Assembly (NCBI RefSeq): GCF_019602855.1
Contig: NZ_CP080766.1
Location: forward strand, 310,001-374,000
DNA: 64,000 nucleotides
Direction of reading: 5' to 3'
Source: Cupriavidus pinatubonensis
Lineage (GTDB): Bacteria > Pseudomonadota > Gammaproteobacteria > Burkholderiales > Burkholderiaceae
Notes under the pieces: model-generated
Told to the model about the DNA's origin: nothing
What the model saw: the letters and a program-made list of their open reading frames with translations, nothing else
The model's database searches: none
Translations under genes and position numbers: made by a program
Shown here: piece after piece, positions 17,579 through 25,157 of the stretch
Layout of the letters: every line of letters starts with the position of its first letter
How positions within the stretch are numbered: position 1 is the first letter of the stretch

Positions 17579-19342
17579 TCAGCCCTGCTTCGGCACGGTA
17601 TCGACCGTCTGCGCGGCGCGCAAGAAGTCGAAATCGACGCCCTGGTCAGCCTGCGTCACGGTCTCGAGGAACAGCTTGCGATAACCACGTTCCGCGCGCG
17701 GGCGTTCGACTGGCTGCGCGGCAGCGCGGCGGGCCAGCTCGGCGTCGTCGACGAGCAGCGCGATCTCACGGTTCGCGACCGACAGCCGGATGCGGTCGCC
17801 GCTCTGCACAAGCGCCAGCGGCCCGCCGATGGCCGCTTCGGGCGTCACATGCAGCACGATGGTGCCGGCCGCGGTACCGCTCATGCGCCCGTCCGACACA
17901 CGCACCATGTCCTTCACGCCTGCGCGTGCGAGCTTCTTGGGGATCGGCATATAGCCGGCTTCGGGCATGCCCGGCGCGCCGGTCGGCCCGATGCGCTTGA
18001 GCACGAGGATGTCGTCGGCCTTGACGTCGAGCGACTCGTCGTCAATGCGCTGTGCCATGTCCTCGGCATTCTCGAACACCACCGCACGCCCTTCGTGCTC
18101 CATCAGCGCGGGGTTGGCGGCCGACTGCTTGATGATGGCGCCGCCCGGTGCCAGGTTGCCGCGCAGTACCGCCAGGCCGCCGGCCGGGTAGATCGGGTTG
18201 CCGGCACTGCGAATCACGTCCTGCGGGAACAGCGGCGGCGCAGCGTCGAGCTCCTCGCCGAGCGTGCGGCCTGACACGGTCAGCGTGTCGAGATGCAGCA
18301 GCGGACGCAGTTCGCGCAGCAGTGTCAGCATGCCGCCTGCCTTGTGGAAGTCTTCCATGTAGTGCTGGCCCGAAGGCTTCAGGTCGACCAGCACCGGCGT
18401 TTCCCGGCTCATGCGATCGAGCCCTGCCAGGTCGATGTCGATGCCCAGGCGCCCGGCGATCGCCGTCAGGTGGACGATGCCGTTGGTCGATCCGCCGATG
18501 GCCAGCAGCACGCGCAGCGCGTTCTCGAAGGCCTTGCCGGTCAGGATGCGGTCGGGCGTCAGCCGGGCGGCGGCCATGGCGACCGCCGTGGTACCGGTGC
18601 GCTCCGCCACACGCACGCGGTCGGCGGTCACCGCGGGTGCTGACGCGCCGCCGCTCACCATCATGCCCAGCGCTTCGGCAACACACGCCATGGTGCTGGC
18701 CGTGCCCATTACCGAACACGTGCCCACGCTTGCCACGAGCTGGTTGTTGACGTCGGCAATCTCCGCGCTGTCGATCTCCTCGGCGCGGTAGCGGCCCCAG
18801 TAGCGGCGGCAGTCCGTGCACGCCCCAACCCGTTCGCTGCGATGCGACCCGGTCAGCATCGATCCGGTCACAAGCTGGATCGCGGGCACGCCGGCCGACG
18901 CCGCCCCCATCAGCTGCGCCGGCACCGTCTTGTCGCAGCCGCCGATCAGCACCACGGCGTCCATGGGCTGCGCGCGGATCATCTCCTCGGTGTCCATCGA
19001 CATCAGGTTGCGCAGGTACATGCTGGTCGGCGCGGAGAAGCTCTCGTGCACCGAGATCGTCGGGAAATCCACCGGCAGACCGCCCGCGAGCATCACGCCG
19101 CGCTTGACCGCCTCTACGAGCTGCGGCGCATTGCCGTGGCAGGGGTTGTAGCTGCTGCCCGTGTTGACGATGCCGATCACCGGACGCGACAGCGCGTCGT
19201 CAGTAAAGCCCGCCCCTTTGATGAAGGCCTTGCGCAGGAACAGCGAGAAGCCTGTGTCGCCATAGTTCGTGAGGCCCTTGGCAAGTCCTTCGGTGGGGGC
19301 GGCGCCGTCCTGCGGCAGCTTGGGGTCGTCGGCGGAAGGCAT
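17579..19342 (-). CDS. IlvD/Edd family dehydratase (probable sugar-acid dehydratase)
   Basis: A 587-residue iron-sulfur dehydratase that removes water from a 2,3-dihydroxy acid to give a 2-keto acid. Cluster-binding cysteines are visible in SSYNPCHGNAP, VLIGGCDKTVPAQ and VGACTDCRRYWGRY. Substrate-site segments include ILTGKAFENALRVLLAIGGST and VRVSDGRMSGTAAGTIVLHV. Length and the ACTDC form fit the L-arabonate/D-xylonate dehydratase side of the family more than IlvD of branched-chain synthesis. Its genetic neighbours, a GntR-FCD regulator in the same operon and a divergent Bug receptor, also point to catabolism of a hydroxy or sugar acid. The exact substrate is not determined. Confidence 0.9.
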   Translation of the reverse strand: MPSADDPKLPQDGAAPTEGLAKGLTNYGDTGFSLFLRKAFIKGAGFTDDALSRPVIGIVNTGSSYNPCHGNAPQLVEAVKRGVMLAGGLPVDFPTISVHESFSAPTSMYLRNLMSMDTEEMIRAQPMDAVVLIGGCDKTVPAQLMGAASAGVPAIQLVTGSMLTGSHRSERVGACTDCRRYWGRYRAEEIDSAEIADVNNQLVASVGTCSVMGTASTMACVAEALGMMVSGGASAPAVTADRVRVAERTGTTAVAMAAARLTPDRILTGKAFENALRVLLAIGGSTNGIVHLTAIAGRLGIDIDLAGLDRMSRETPVLVDLKPSGQHYMEDFHKAGGMLTLLRELRPLLHLDTLTVSGRTLGEELDAAPPLFPQDVIRSAGNPIYPAGGLAVLRGNLAPGGAIIKQSAANPALMEHEGRAVVFENAEDMAQRIDDESLDVKADDILVLKRIGPTGAPGMPEAGYMPIPKKLARAGVKDMVRVSDGRMSGTAAGTIVLHVTPEAAIGGPLALVQSGDRIRLSVANREIALLVDDAELARRAAAQPVERPRAERGYRKLFLETVTQADQGVDFDFLRAAQTVDTVPKQG

Positions 19343-19346
19343 TCTG

Positions 19347-19378
19347 CGTCTCCGATAAGATTATTGATAATCGAGACG
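19347..19378. promoter_or_regulatory. Nested inverted repeats, probable GntR operator
   Basis: GATTAT-TG-ATAATC (19359-19372) is a perfect inverted repeat, flanked by an outer pair CGTCTC (19347-19352) and GAGACG (19373-19378). It lies 5-36 bases before the dehydratase start, where a bound repressor would block transcription or translation start. The GntR gene of the same operon is the obvious candidate. Confidence 0.5.
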
Positions 19379-19596
19379 CGAAGCTTAGCGGGGCTTGCCC
19401 ACAGGCCGCAAGGGCTGCGGTGCTTGCGGCAAATTAATCTGCATTCGTGATCAGTCGATAGAAAAATTCTGATACATCAATCAAGAGGCTCACCCTACAC
19501 TTGGCCTCGATGACGAGCCGGGCGTTATCGGCAAGCGGCATGGAATCGCCGCGCTCTCCCCCCGATTCCACAAGATCCCGGCACAGGAGACTTTTC

Positions 19597-20616
19597 ATGT
19601 CCGGCATTTCCCGCATGCCCGGCCGGGGCATTCGTGCGCCGCGCCGCGCGCTGCTGCTGTCGTCGCTGGCCTGCACCACCCTGCTGCTGGCCCCGTCGCT
19701 GGCGGCTGCCAGCGACTATCCCAACAAGCCGATCCGTCTTGTCGTGCCGTACCCGCCGGGGGGCGCCACCGACGTTATCGGCCGCACGCTGGCCCAGCAT
19801 CTGTCGGCCACGCTCGGCCAGCAGGTCGTGGTCGACAACCGTGCCGGCGCCGCCGGCAATATCGGCGCGGACCTGGTCGCCAAGGCTGCGCCGGACGGCT
19901 ACACGCTGCTGATGGGCGCGCTGACTAGCCATGCGATCAACGCCGCGCTGTACAAGAGCCGCGTGCCGTACGACATCGAGAAGAGCTTCGCGCCGGTGGC
20001 CATCGTGGGCACCGTGCCGCTGGTCTTCGTGGTCAATCCGTCCGTCAATGCCAGCACGCTGCCGCAACTGGTGTCGCTGGCGAGGTCGAAGCCGGGCACG
20101 ATCACCTACGGCTCCGCCGGCAACGGCTCGCCGCAGCACCTGGCGGGCGAGTTGTTCAAGCGCATGGCCGGCGTGGACATGCTGCACGTGCCATACAAGG
20201 GCAGCGGCCCGGCCATGACCGATCTGATCGGCGGCCAGGTGCTGAGTATGGTGGAGACCGTGCCGGCCGCGCAGGCCTACGTGAAAGGCGGAAAGATCCG
20301 CGCGCTGGCGGTGACTTCGTCCCAGCGCGTCAGCGCCCTGCCCGACGTGCCGACGGCGGCCGAAGCGGGCCTGAAGGACTTCGAGGTCAGCTCCATGTTC
20401 GGCATCGTCGCGCCGGCGGGCACGCCGGCACCGGTAATCGACCGGCTGAGCGCCGACCTGAAGAAGATCCTGGCCGAACCGGACGTCAAGGAAGCGCTGC
20501 TCAAGCAAGGCGCCATTGCCACGTGGACCACGCCGGCGCAGACCAGCGCACGGATCAAGTCCGAGCTCGCGCGATGGAATACGGTGATCCGCGATGCAGG
20601 CGTGAAGCCTGAATAA
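19597..20616 (+). CDS. Bug-type tripartite tricarboxylate transporter substrate-binding protein
   Basis: A 339-residue periplasmic binding protein. The ATG at 19597 is fixed by AGGAGA six bases upstream; longer open frames to 19501 lack this. A long signal peptide (twin arginine-like RAPRRALLLSS, then hydrophobic core, cleavage near SLAAAS) precedes DYPNKPIRLVVPYPPGGATD, followed by RAGAAGNIGAD, APDGYTLLMG and HVPYKGSGPAMTDLIGG, all hallmarks of the Bug/TctC family. It is divergent from the dehydratase-GntR operon across 254 bases. It probably captures the acid that the dehydratase degrades, with membrane partners encoded elsewhere. Confidence 0.92.
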   Translation: MSGISRMPGRGIRAPRRALLLSSLACTTLLLAPSLAAASDYPNKPIRLVVPYPPGGATDVIGRTLAQHLSATLGQQVVVDNRAGAAGNIGADLVAKAAPDGYTLLMGALTSHAINAALYKSRVPYDIEKSFAPVAIVGTVPLVFVVNPSVNASTLPQLVSLARSKPGTITYGSAGNGSPQHLAGELFKRMAGVDMLHVPYKGSGPAMTDLIGGQVLSMVETVPAAQAYVKGGKIRALAVTSSQRVSALPDVPTAAEAGLKDFEVSSMFGIVAPAGTPAPVIDRLSADLKKILAEPDVKEALLKQGAIATWTTPAQTSARIKSELARWNTVIRDAGVKPE

Positions 20617-20633
20617 GCGGCAGGCAAGCCGCC

Positions 20634-20662
20634 CGGGAAGGCAGCCGGCGGCTGCCTTCCCG
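20634..20662. terminator. Hairpin terminator after the Bug gene
   Basis: CGGGAAGGCAGCC at 20634-20646 pairs perfectly with GGCTGCCTTCCCG at 20650-20662 around a GGC loop, a 13-base-pair stem. It begins 18 bases after the Bug stop codon and ends just before the EAL remnant on the other strand, so it can serve both strands. There is no T-tract. Confidence 0.6.
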
Positions 20663-20663
20663 C

Positions 20664-21050
20664 TCAGGGTGCCGCCTTCTCCAGCACCATCTCGCGCCTC
20701 GGGAAGGCCGCGGCCGGAATCGGCTCGCCGAGCAGGTAACCCTGAAGCGCGTCGCAGCCGGCCTCGGTCAGGAACTTGCGCTACGCAGGCGCTTCGACAC
20801 CCTCCGCGACGACGTTGAGGTTCAGCGTCCGGCCGAGCGCGACGATAGCGGAAACAATGGCGGCGTCTTCGGTGTCATGCGCCAGGTCGCGCACAAAGCC
20901 GCGGTCGATCTTCAGTTCGCTCGCGGGGATGCGCTTCAGGTGAAGCAGGCTCAAGTAGCCCGTGCCGAAGTCGTCGATGGCGATGGGCACGCCCAGCGCG
21001 TCGAGGCTGCCGAGTATCCGCAGACTCTCGTCAACCTGATTATCCTTCAT
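20664..21050 (-). pseudogene. Remnant of an EAL-domain (c-di-GMP phosphodiesterase) gene
   Basis: The frame encodes the second half of an EAL domain: GVPIAIDDFGTGYLSLLHLK, ASELKIDRGFVRDL, then LNVVAEGVEAPA. It is broken there by TAG at about 20779-20781 and continues in the same frame as RKFLTEAGCDALQGYLLGEPIP to a normal TGA at 20664. In the family the position is usually Gln (CAG), so a single base change is likely. The E-x-L motif and everything before it is missing, because hipA ends about 40 bases upstream. A phosphodiesterase cannot be made from this piece. It is a decayed gene end, probably truncated when the hipBA module arrived. Confidence 0.8.
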
Positions 21051-21090
21051 GCGGCGTTCGATACGAGCACCCCGCCGTCGGGCAGCGAAA

Positions 21091-22431
21091 CTATGGCTGC
21101 ATGCTGGCCAGCCTTTCGACCGACGTGCGCAAGCCGTTCAGGATCGCGTCTGCCACGCGCTGCGGGAATCCTGGTGGAAGCATCGCTCCCACGGTATCGA
21201 TCACCGCAGGCGTGCGGGCAATCAACCGCTCGATCACCGGCTCAGCATTGGTGCCCAGGAAACATTGCGACGCCATGGCGTTGAAGTGCCGGCGCTGGAT
21301 GTCGCGCAGCGCATAGTGCCGGCTCTTGCCCGCGACGGCCATGGCCAGCTTGGTGCGATGCCACGAAAACTGGTTCGGACCGTCTCCAATGACCGGCCAG
21401 ACCGACATGACGTCATAGAGCGGCGTCATCCGGTAGCGCCCGCCGGCCAGCAGGCGGATGCTGAAGTTCTTCGCATGTCCGTCGGGCGCGGCAAGCAGCC
21501 AGAACAGCAGTTGGGCACTGAACAGCGTTTCCAGGTCCTGCGTGGGGGTTTCGGAATTGCGCAGCACCGTCGCGATCCGCTCCATGCCCGGACCGCCATC
21601 GGCTTCGTACTTCTGCAGCGAACTGAGCCCGAAAACCTGGCAGAAATCCTCCTGCGGGAGGCGCAGCAACCAGTTTCCCGAAGCATGCATCTGGCGGTCG
21701 AAGCGGCTCACGCTCAGCACCTTCTGCTCGCCGAACGTCAGCATTTCGCTATGCGCGACCGGCAGCCCGTAGGCGCCAAGGATATTCAGGCATAGCCATT
21801 CGTTCTCGACCGATGCGCTCAGGTCGGCGCGCCGGTTGCCGACCAGCCCCAGGGGCAGCTTCAGGATATGCGTGGTCGGCGTGGCACCGTGCGGGCGCAG
21901 CCACTGCCCCGCATGCCGCAGCAACGCCGTCTTTTCCTGCGCGCCGGCAATCGAGATGCGGAAGTCGTCGTCCTGGTCATGTCCTGGTGCCGGCGTCGAC
22001 ACGGTGTCGCGCAGCCATTGCTCGATCTGCTGGTCGGACAGCGGCTCTCCCTCGATGCGGTCATGGCCTGCGGGGATCTCGTCTTCACCGAGCAGCTGCA
22101 CCGCGCCGACGCAATCGCGGCCGATCGCCGACAGCAGCGCGAAGGCATCGGTCGAGCCGGTCCCGAATCGCATAGCCAGCCGGCGCCGGATCGGTTCGCT
22201 GTCGGGCAACAGGTTATCGAAATAGTGATGCACCGGTTCGCCACGGATGACCTTGCGGGTACCCAATGCATAGTCGAGCGACAGCGACAGCGGCCGGCCC
22301 GTGTCCGAGTGCATCCACGCCGTGTCGTACTCGAACTCTGTCGCGGCACTTCCCGGATTGCGCCATGTTCCCACGCGCTGGCCATTGGCCCAGACCGACA
22401 GCGCTGGTGTCCGCGTCTTGCGTATGGCCAT
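21091..22431 (-). CDS. hipA: HipA-type serine/threonine kinase toxin
   Basis: A 446-residue toxin of the HipA family, which phosphorylates translation components (glutamyl-tRNA synthetase in E. coli) and causes dormancy. Visible hallmarks are the N-terminal subdomain 1 (ALSVWANGQRVGTW, then HHYFDNLLPDSEPIRRRLA), the nucleotide-binding loop FRISIAGAQEKTALL, the LSVSRFDRQ segment, and the catalytic Asp317-Gly-His-Ala-Lys-Asn322 motif (DGHAKN). All key residues appear intact. The ATG at 22431 follows GGGGTGG. A GTG at 22440 is the alternative. It follows the hipB antitoxin by two bases, antitoxin first, as usual. Confidence 0.93.
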   Translation of the reverse strand: MAIRKTRTPALSVWANGQRVGTWRNPGSAATEFEYDTAWMHSDTGRPLSLSLDYALGTRKVIRGEPVHHYFDNLLPDSEPIRRRLAMRFGTGSTDAFALLSAIGRDCVGAVQLLGEDEIPAGHDRIEGEPLSDQQIEQWLRDTVSTPAPGHDQDDDFRISIAGAQEKTALLRHAGQWLRPHGATPTTHILKLPLGLVGNRRADLSASVENEWLCLNILGAYGLPVAHSEMLTFGEQKVLSVSRFDRQMHASGNWLLRLPQEDFCQVFGLSSLQKYEADGGPGMERIATVLRNSETPTQDLETLFSAQLLFWLLAAPDGHAKNFSIRLLAGGRYRMTPLYDVMSVWPVIGDGPNQFSWHRTKLAMAVAGKSRHYALRDIQRRHFNAMASQCFLGTNAEPVIERLIARTPAVIDTVGAMLPPGFPQRVADAILNGLRTSVERLASMQP

Positions 22432-22433
22432 GG

Positions 22434-22679
22434 TCACCACCCCGCCTCGGCATCCACGCCGCCACGCTTTTCCTGCACCACCAGTTCGAGTCCGAGCACC
22501 CCGATCAAGGCCAGCAACTGGTCTACGCTGATGCTGCCGGGATTCAGCTCCATGTGGGACATACGGCTCTGGCTGATATTGAGCCTGGCCGCCGTTTCGC
22601 TCTGATTGAGGCCTGCGGCCTTGCGGGCGCCCTGAAGCACCTGCCGGACCTGCAAGGGAGTGGAAAGGACTTGTTTCAT
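22434..22679 (-). CDS. hipB: HipB-type antitoxin, XRE helix-turn-helix protein
   Basis: An 81-residue antitoxin and repressor with one helix-turn-helix (AAGLNQSETAARLNISQSRM) followed by the SHMELNPGSISVDQLLALIG dimerisation part and a flexible acidic tail that should contact HipA. I use the ATG at 22679 (MKQVLSTPLQ). The longer frame from 22709 begins inside an operator half-site (its ATGGGTA is part of the repeat) and has no ribosome site. HipB binds HipA and represses the operon. Four operator half-sites lie upstream at 22703-22797. Confidence 0.9.
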   Translation of the reverse strand: MKQVLSTPLQVRQVLQGARKAAGLNQSETAARLNISQSRMSHMELNPGSISVDQLLALIGVLGLELVVQEKRGGVDAEAGW

Positions 22680-22702
22680 GTGGTTCGCCTTGCGCCCGCT
22701 TT

Positions 22703-22797
22703 TACCCATGTAGTTGGTATATCTACTTTACCTATGTCATCGGTATTTCGCAAATACCCATGACATCGTTATTCCTTAAATAATCGTGTCATGGGTA
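22703..22797. promoter_or_regulatory. HipB operator array: four TACCCATGACA-type half-sites
   Basis: Half-sites TACCCATG (22703-22710), TGTCATCGGTA (22735-22745), TACCCATGACA (22755-22765) and TGTCATGGGTA (22787-22797) alternate in orientation. The middle two belong to an inverted repeat of 15-base arms (22734-22748 and 22752-22766) with one mismatch. The array covers the promoter in front of hipB and the first codons of the annotated LuxR-type frame. E. coli hipBA is also controlled from four operators. Confidence 0.7.
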
Positions 22798-23588
22798 TCT
22801 TGATGTCACTCAAAATGCATATTTCGCCGATCAGGTCGGCTACCAGGTGTCTTCTCATCCCCCGTTCGGGGCATTGGCATGGGCCAGATTTCGCCCACCA
22901 TGACAGGAATAGCCAGGCACGCCCTGGAGCGGCCAAAGGAATTCCCCGAGTCGGCCCCGCGGCGGCTTTCGTCCTCACACTGCGCGACGCGATCGCGCGC
23001 AGGCAGCATGCCGTGTACAGCCACCTTGCCAACCTAGAAGAAGCCTTTTCCTCGTTCGACGAGGCCATTTGCCTGGTCGGCCCGACCGGGGCCGTGATGC
23101 GCGTCTCGCCGCTGGCTCGCGAAATCTTCGCCGGGCCGATGTTCGCCGAGCGCCATGGCACTATCTGGCATGCCGACCCGCGCATGCGCGCCATGCTGCT
23201 GCAGTCCGTGGCCATGACATGCCAGACTGGAGTGCGGCAAAGCATGACGATTCCCGCCGAAACCGGCGTTACGGTCACCGTCGACATGGTGGTAGGCGGG
23301 CCGTCGCTGCGCGTGGCCGGCGAACGCTGCGTGCTGATGCGCATGCAACGCCGCAACAGCGGCGACACGCAACCGGACCCGGACCACCTTGCCGCGGTGT
23401 TCCGCATCACGCCGGCGGAGGCCCGCGTGCTGGGCGCGCTGGTGACGGGCCAGACGGCTGCGGCCTATGCCGCCTCGGCGGGCGTATCGGTCAACACCGT
23501 ACGCAAGCAGATTGCCATGCTGATGGCGAAGATGCAGTGCAACCGCCAGTCGGAACTGGTCAGGAAGGCGATCCTGGGACAGGGATAG
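22791..23588 (+). CDS. LuxR-type regulator, probably 5'-truncated
   Basis: The frame encodes 265 residues. The C-terminal 60 are a LuxR-type helix-turn-helix (FRITPAEARVLGALVTGQTA, AAYAASAGVSVNTVRKQIAM). The preceding part (LEEAFSSFDEAICLVGPTGA, then VMRVSPLAREIF) looks like a PAS-like linker found in longer LuxR proteins of this group, usually about 350-380 residues. The first 55 residues (MGILMSLKMHISPIRSATRC...) look unlike any domain, and the presumed ATG is inside a HipB half-site. I infer that the 5' end was lost next to the hipBA insertion. It may still be expressed from another start. Function and ligand are unknown. Confidence 0.65.
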   Translation: MGILMSLKMHISPIRSATRCLLIPRSGHWHGPDFAHHDRNSQARPGAAKGIPRVGPAAAFVLTLRDAIARRQHAVYSHLANLEEAFSSFDEAICLVGPTGAVMRVSPLAREIFAGPMFAERHGTIWHADPRMRAMLLQSVAMTCQTGVRQSMTIPAETGVTVTVDMVVGGPSLRVAGERCVLMRMQRRNSGDTQPDPDHLAAVFRITPAEARVLGALVTGQTAAAYAASAGVSVNTVRKQIAMLMAKMQCNRQSELVRKAILGQG

Positions 23589-23739
23589 CCAGTCTTCAAG
23601 GGCTCGCGCGGCGTATACTCGGCGCCTGAGGCCACGCCTCCCCGCGCTGCGCGCTTCTGTTGCGACCGCAGGATGCGCTACATGAGCCGCCGCGCGCCAC
23701 CGACATCAAACAACATCAAATCAGTTACGGAGTCGCAGC

Positions 23740-24615
23740 ATGCGTGTCGCATTCCTCGGGCTTGGCGTCATGGGTTTCCACATGGCCGGCCACCTGGCCG
23801 CCAAGGGCCATGAAGTCACTGTCTACAACCGCACTGCAGCGAAGGCGCAGGCCTGGGTCGAGAAGTTTGGCGGCAAGGCGGCCGACACCCCGGCGCAGGC
23901 CGTCAGGCAGGCCGACGTAGTCTGCTCGTGCGTGGGCAACGACGACGACCTGCGCTCGGTGCTGACTGGTCCGGATGGCGCGTTCTTCGCCGCGCCCACG
24001 GGCTGCATCTTCGTCGACCACACCACCGCCAGCGCCAACGTGGCGCGCGAACTCTACGCGGCGGCGCGCGAGCGCGGCCTGCATTTCGTCGACGGCCCCG
24101 TGTCCGGCGGCGAAGTCGGCGCGGAGAAAGGCATCCTGACCATCATGTGCGGCGGCGACGCCGACGTCTACGCGCGCGTCGAGCCCGTGATCGCCGCGTA
24201 TGCGCGCGCCGTGACGCGCATTGGCGAAGCGGGCGCAGGCCAGCTCGCGAAGATGGTCAACCAGATCAGCATCGCCGGCCTGATCCAGGGCTTGTCCGAA
24301 GCCATCGCGTTCGGCGAGCGCGCCGGCCTCGACATGAAGCTGGTGCTCGACGTCATCAGCAAGGGCGCGGCCGGTTCCTGGCAGCTCGAGAATCGCGGCC
24401 CGACCATGATCGAAAACAAGTTCGACTTCGGCTTCGCCGTGGACTGGATGCGCAAGGACCTGGGCCTGTGCCTGGACGAGGCGCGCCGCAACGGCGCGAG
24501 CCTGCCGGTCACCGCGACGGTCGACCAGTTCTATGCCGACCTGCAGCAGATGGGCTGCGGCCGCTCGGACACATCGTCGCTGATCAAGCGCCTGCGCCGG
24601 TTTTCGCAGAACTGA
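23740..24615 (+). CDS. NAD(P)-dependent oxidoreductase, 3-hydroxyisobutyrate dehydrogenase family
   Basis: A 291-residue beta-hydroxyacid dehydrogenase. The Rossmann motif is AFLGLGVMGFHMAGHL, with the substrate-site signature FVDGPVSGGEVGAEKGILTI and the catalytic lysine in GAGQLAKMVNQISIAGLIQG. The family includes 3-hydroxyisobutyrate, tartronate semialdehyde and glyoxylate reductases; the sequence GFHMAGHLAAKGHEVTVYNRT fits the general HIBADH/GLYR group and does not point to one substrate. It is a single-gene unit: no neighbours share its direction closely, and a weak TATACT -10-like element lies 120 bases upstream. Confidence 0.9.
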   Translation: MRVAFLGLGVMGFHMAGHLAAKGHEVTVYNRTAAKAQAWVEKFGGKAADTPAQAVRQADVVCSCVGNDDDLRSVLTGPDGAFFAAPTGCIFVDHTTASANVARELYAAARERGLHFVDGPVSGGEVGAEKGILTIMCGGDADVYARVEPVIAAYARAVTRIGEAGAGQLAKMVNQISIAGLIQGLSEAIAFGERAGLDMKLVLDVISKGAAGSWQLENRGPTMIENKFDFGFAVDWMRKDLGLCLDEARRNGASLPVTATVDQFYADLQQMGCGRSDTSSLIKRLRRFSQN

Positions 24616-24719
24616 CTGAGCGATCCGGACGGCACCTGGCCGTCCGACAAGTCCTACATGGCAATCGGCCTGCGCCCGAAAGGCTCGATATATCCGCGTG
24701 CCTAAGCTGGAAGGCATGA

Positions 24720-24741
24720 GCACGGATGGCCTCATCCGTGC
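24720..24741 (+). other. Leader hairpin before the glycine-zipper lipoprotein
   Basis: GCACGGATG (24720-24728) pairs exactly with CATCCGTGC (24733-24741) around GCCT. The nine-base-pair stem ends just before the CAGGAG ribosome site of the lipoprotein gene, so it could be an operator or an mRNA element limiting translation. Confidence 0.45.
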
Positions 24742-24759
24742 GCGGCACAGGAGACGACC

Positions 24760-24936
24760 ATGTGGAAAATCGCAGTCGCGCTGCTGGTCAGCGCTGGCAT
24801 GGGCCTCGCCGGCTGTACCGCGGCCGGTGCAGTGGCCGGTGGCGTTGCGGGGCACGAACTGTCGCACGGCAGCACCGCGGGCACCGTCGGCGGCGCAGTG
24901 GTCGGTGGCGTGGTCGGCCATGAACTCGGCAAGTAG
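24760..24936 (+). CDS. Small glycine-zipper lipoprotein (OsmB-like)
   Basis: A 58-residue protein, too short for many gene callers but well supported. CAGGAG sits seven bases before the ATG at 24760, and a lipoprotein signal peptide ends in the lipobox LAGC with Cys19 as the acylated residue. The mature part has two near-identical glycine-zipper halves, AGAVAGGVAGHELSHGS and GGAVVGGVVGHELGK. Such proteins (OsmB, SlyB relatives) sit in the outer membrane and are often stress-induced. A rho-independent terminator follows 38 bases later, so it is a monocistronic unit. Confidence 0.85.
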   Translation: MWKIAVALLVSAGMGLAGCTAAGAVAGGVAGHELSHGSTAGTVGGAVVGGVVGHELGK

Positions 24937-24973
24937 TCCTGAACCAGTTCTGAATCGAAGGCTCATCCGTTCC

Positions 24974-25001
24974 AACGCCCGCTGTTCGCGCAGCGGGCGT
25001 T
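24974..25001 (+). terminator. Rho-independent terminator of the lipoprotein gene
   Basis: AACGCCCGCTG (24974-24984) and CAGCGGGCGTT (24991-25001) form an eleven-base-pair stem with loop TTCGCG, followed by T and CC. It starts 37 bases after the lipoprotein stop and is the clearest intrinsic terminator of this area. Confidence 0.75.
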
Positions 25002-25136
25002 TCCATGTGCGCACGCCTCTGGCGCAAACCGGCTTCAACGGTTTCGCATGCGTCCTGAATATATTTGCCAAGGCCGCACGATATGCGCGCACGCAACTGG
25101 CTATACGAATTATTCGGCTAGGATAGGCAGCAAGCC

Positions 25137-25157
25137 ATGCCAACTCGATCCCCATGA
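25137..25157 (+). promoter_or_regulatory. Seven-codon upstream mini-ORF coupled to the L,D-transpeptidase
   Basis: ATG CCA ACT CGA TCC CCA TGA encodes MPTRSP and stops with a TGA that overlaps the transpeptidase ATG as ATGA. The transpeptidase itself has no visible ribosome site, whereas AGGCAG precedes the mini-ORF. Translation restart after the mini-ORF is a reasonable inference. Confidence 0.35.

Noticed and set aside
12888-20781. Amber codon reassignment suggested by two in-frame TAG codons (antiporter and EAL remnant)
   Set aside because: Many genes here end normally with TAG (for example the RND, GAF and lysR genes), so TAG is a stop codon in this organism; two independent nonsense changes are simpler.
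22791-22960. The first 55 residues of the LuxR frame as a real domain
   Set aside because: The ATG is part of a HipB half-site and the residues resemble no domain; kept only as a possible truncated gene.
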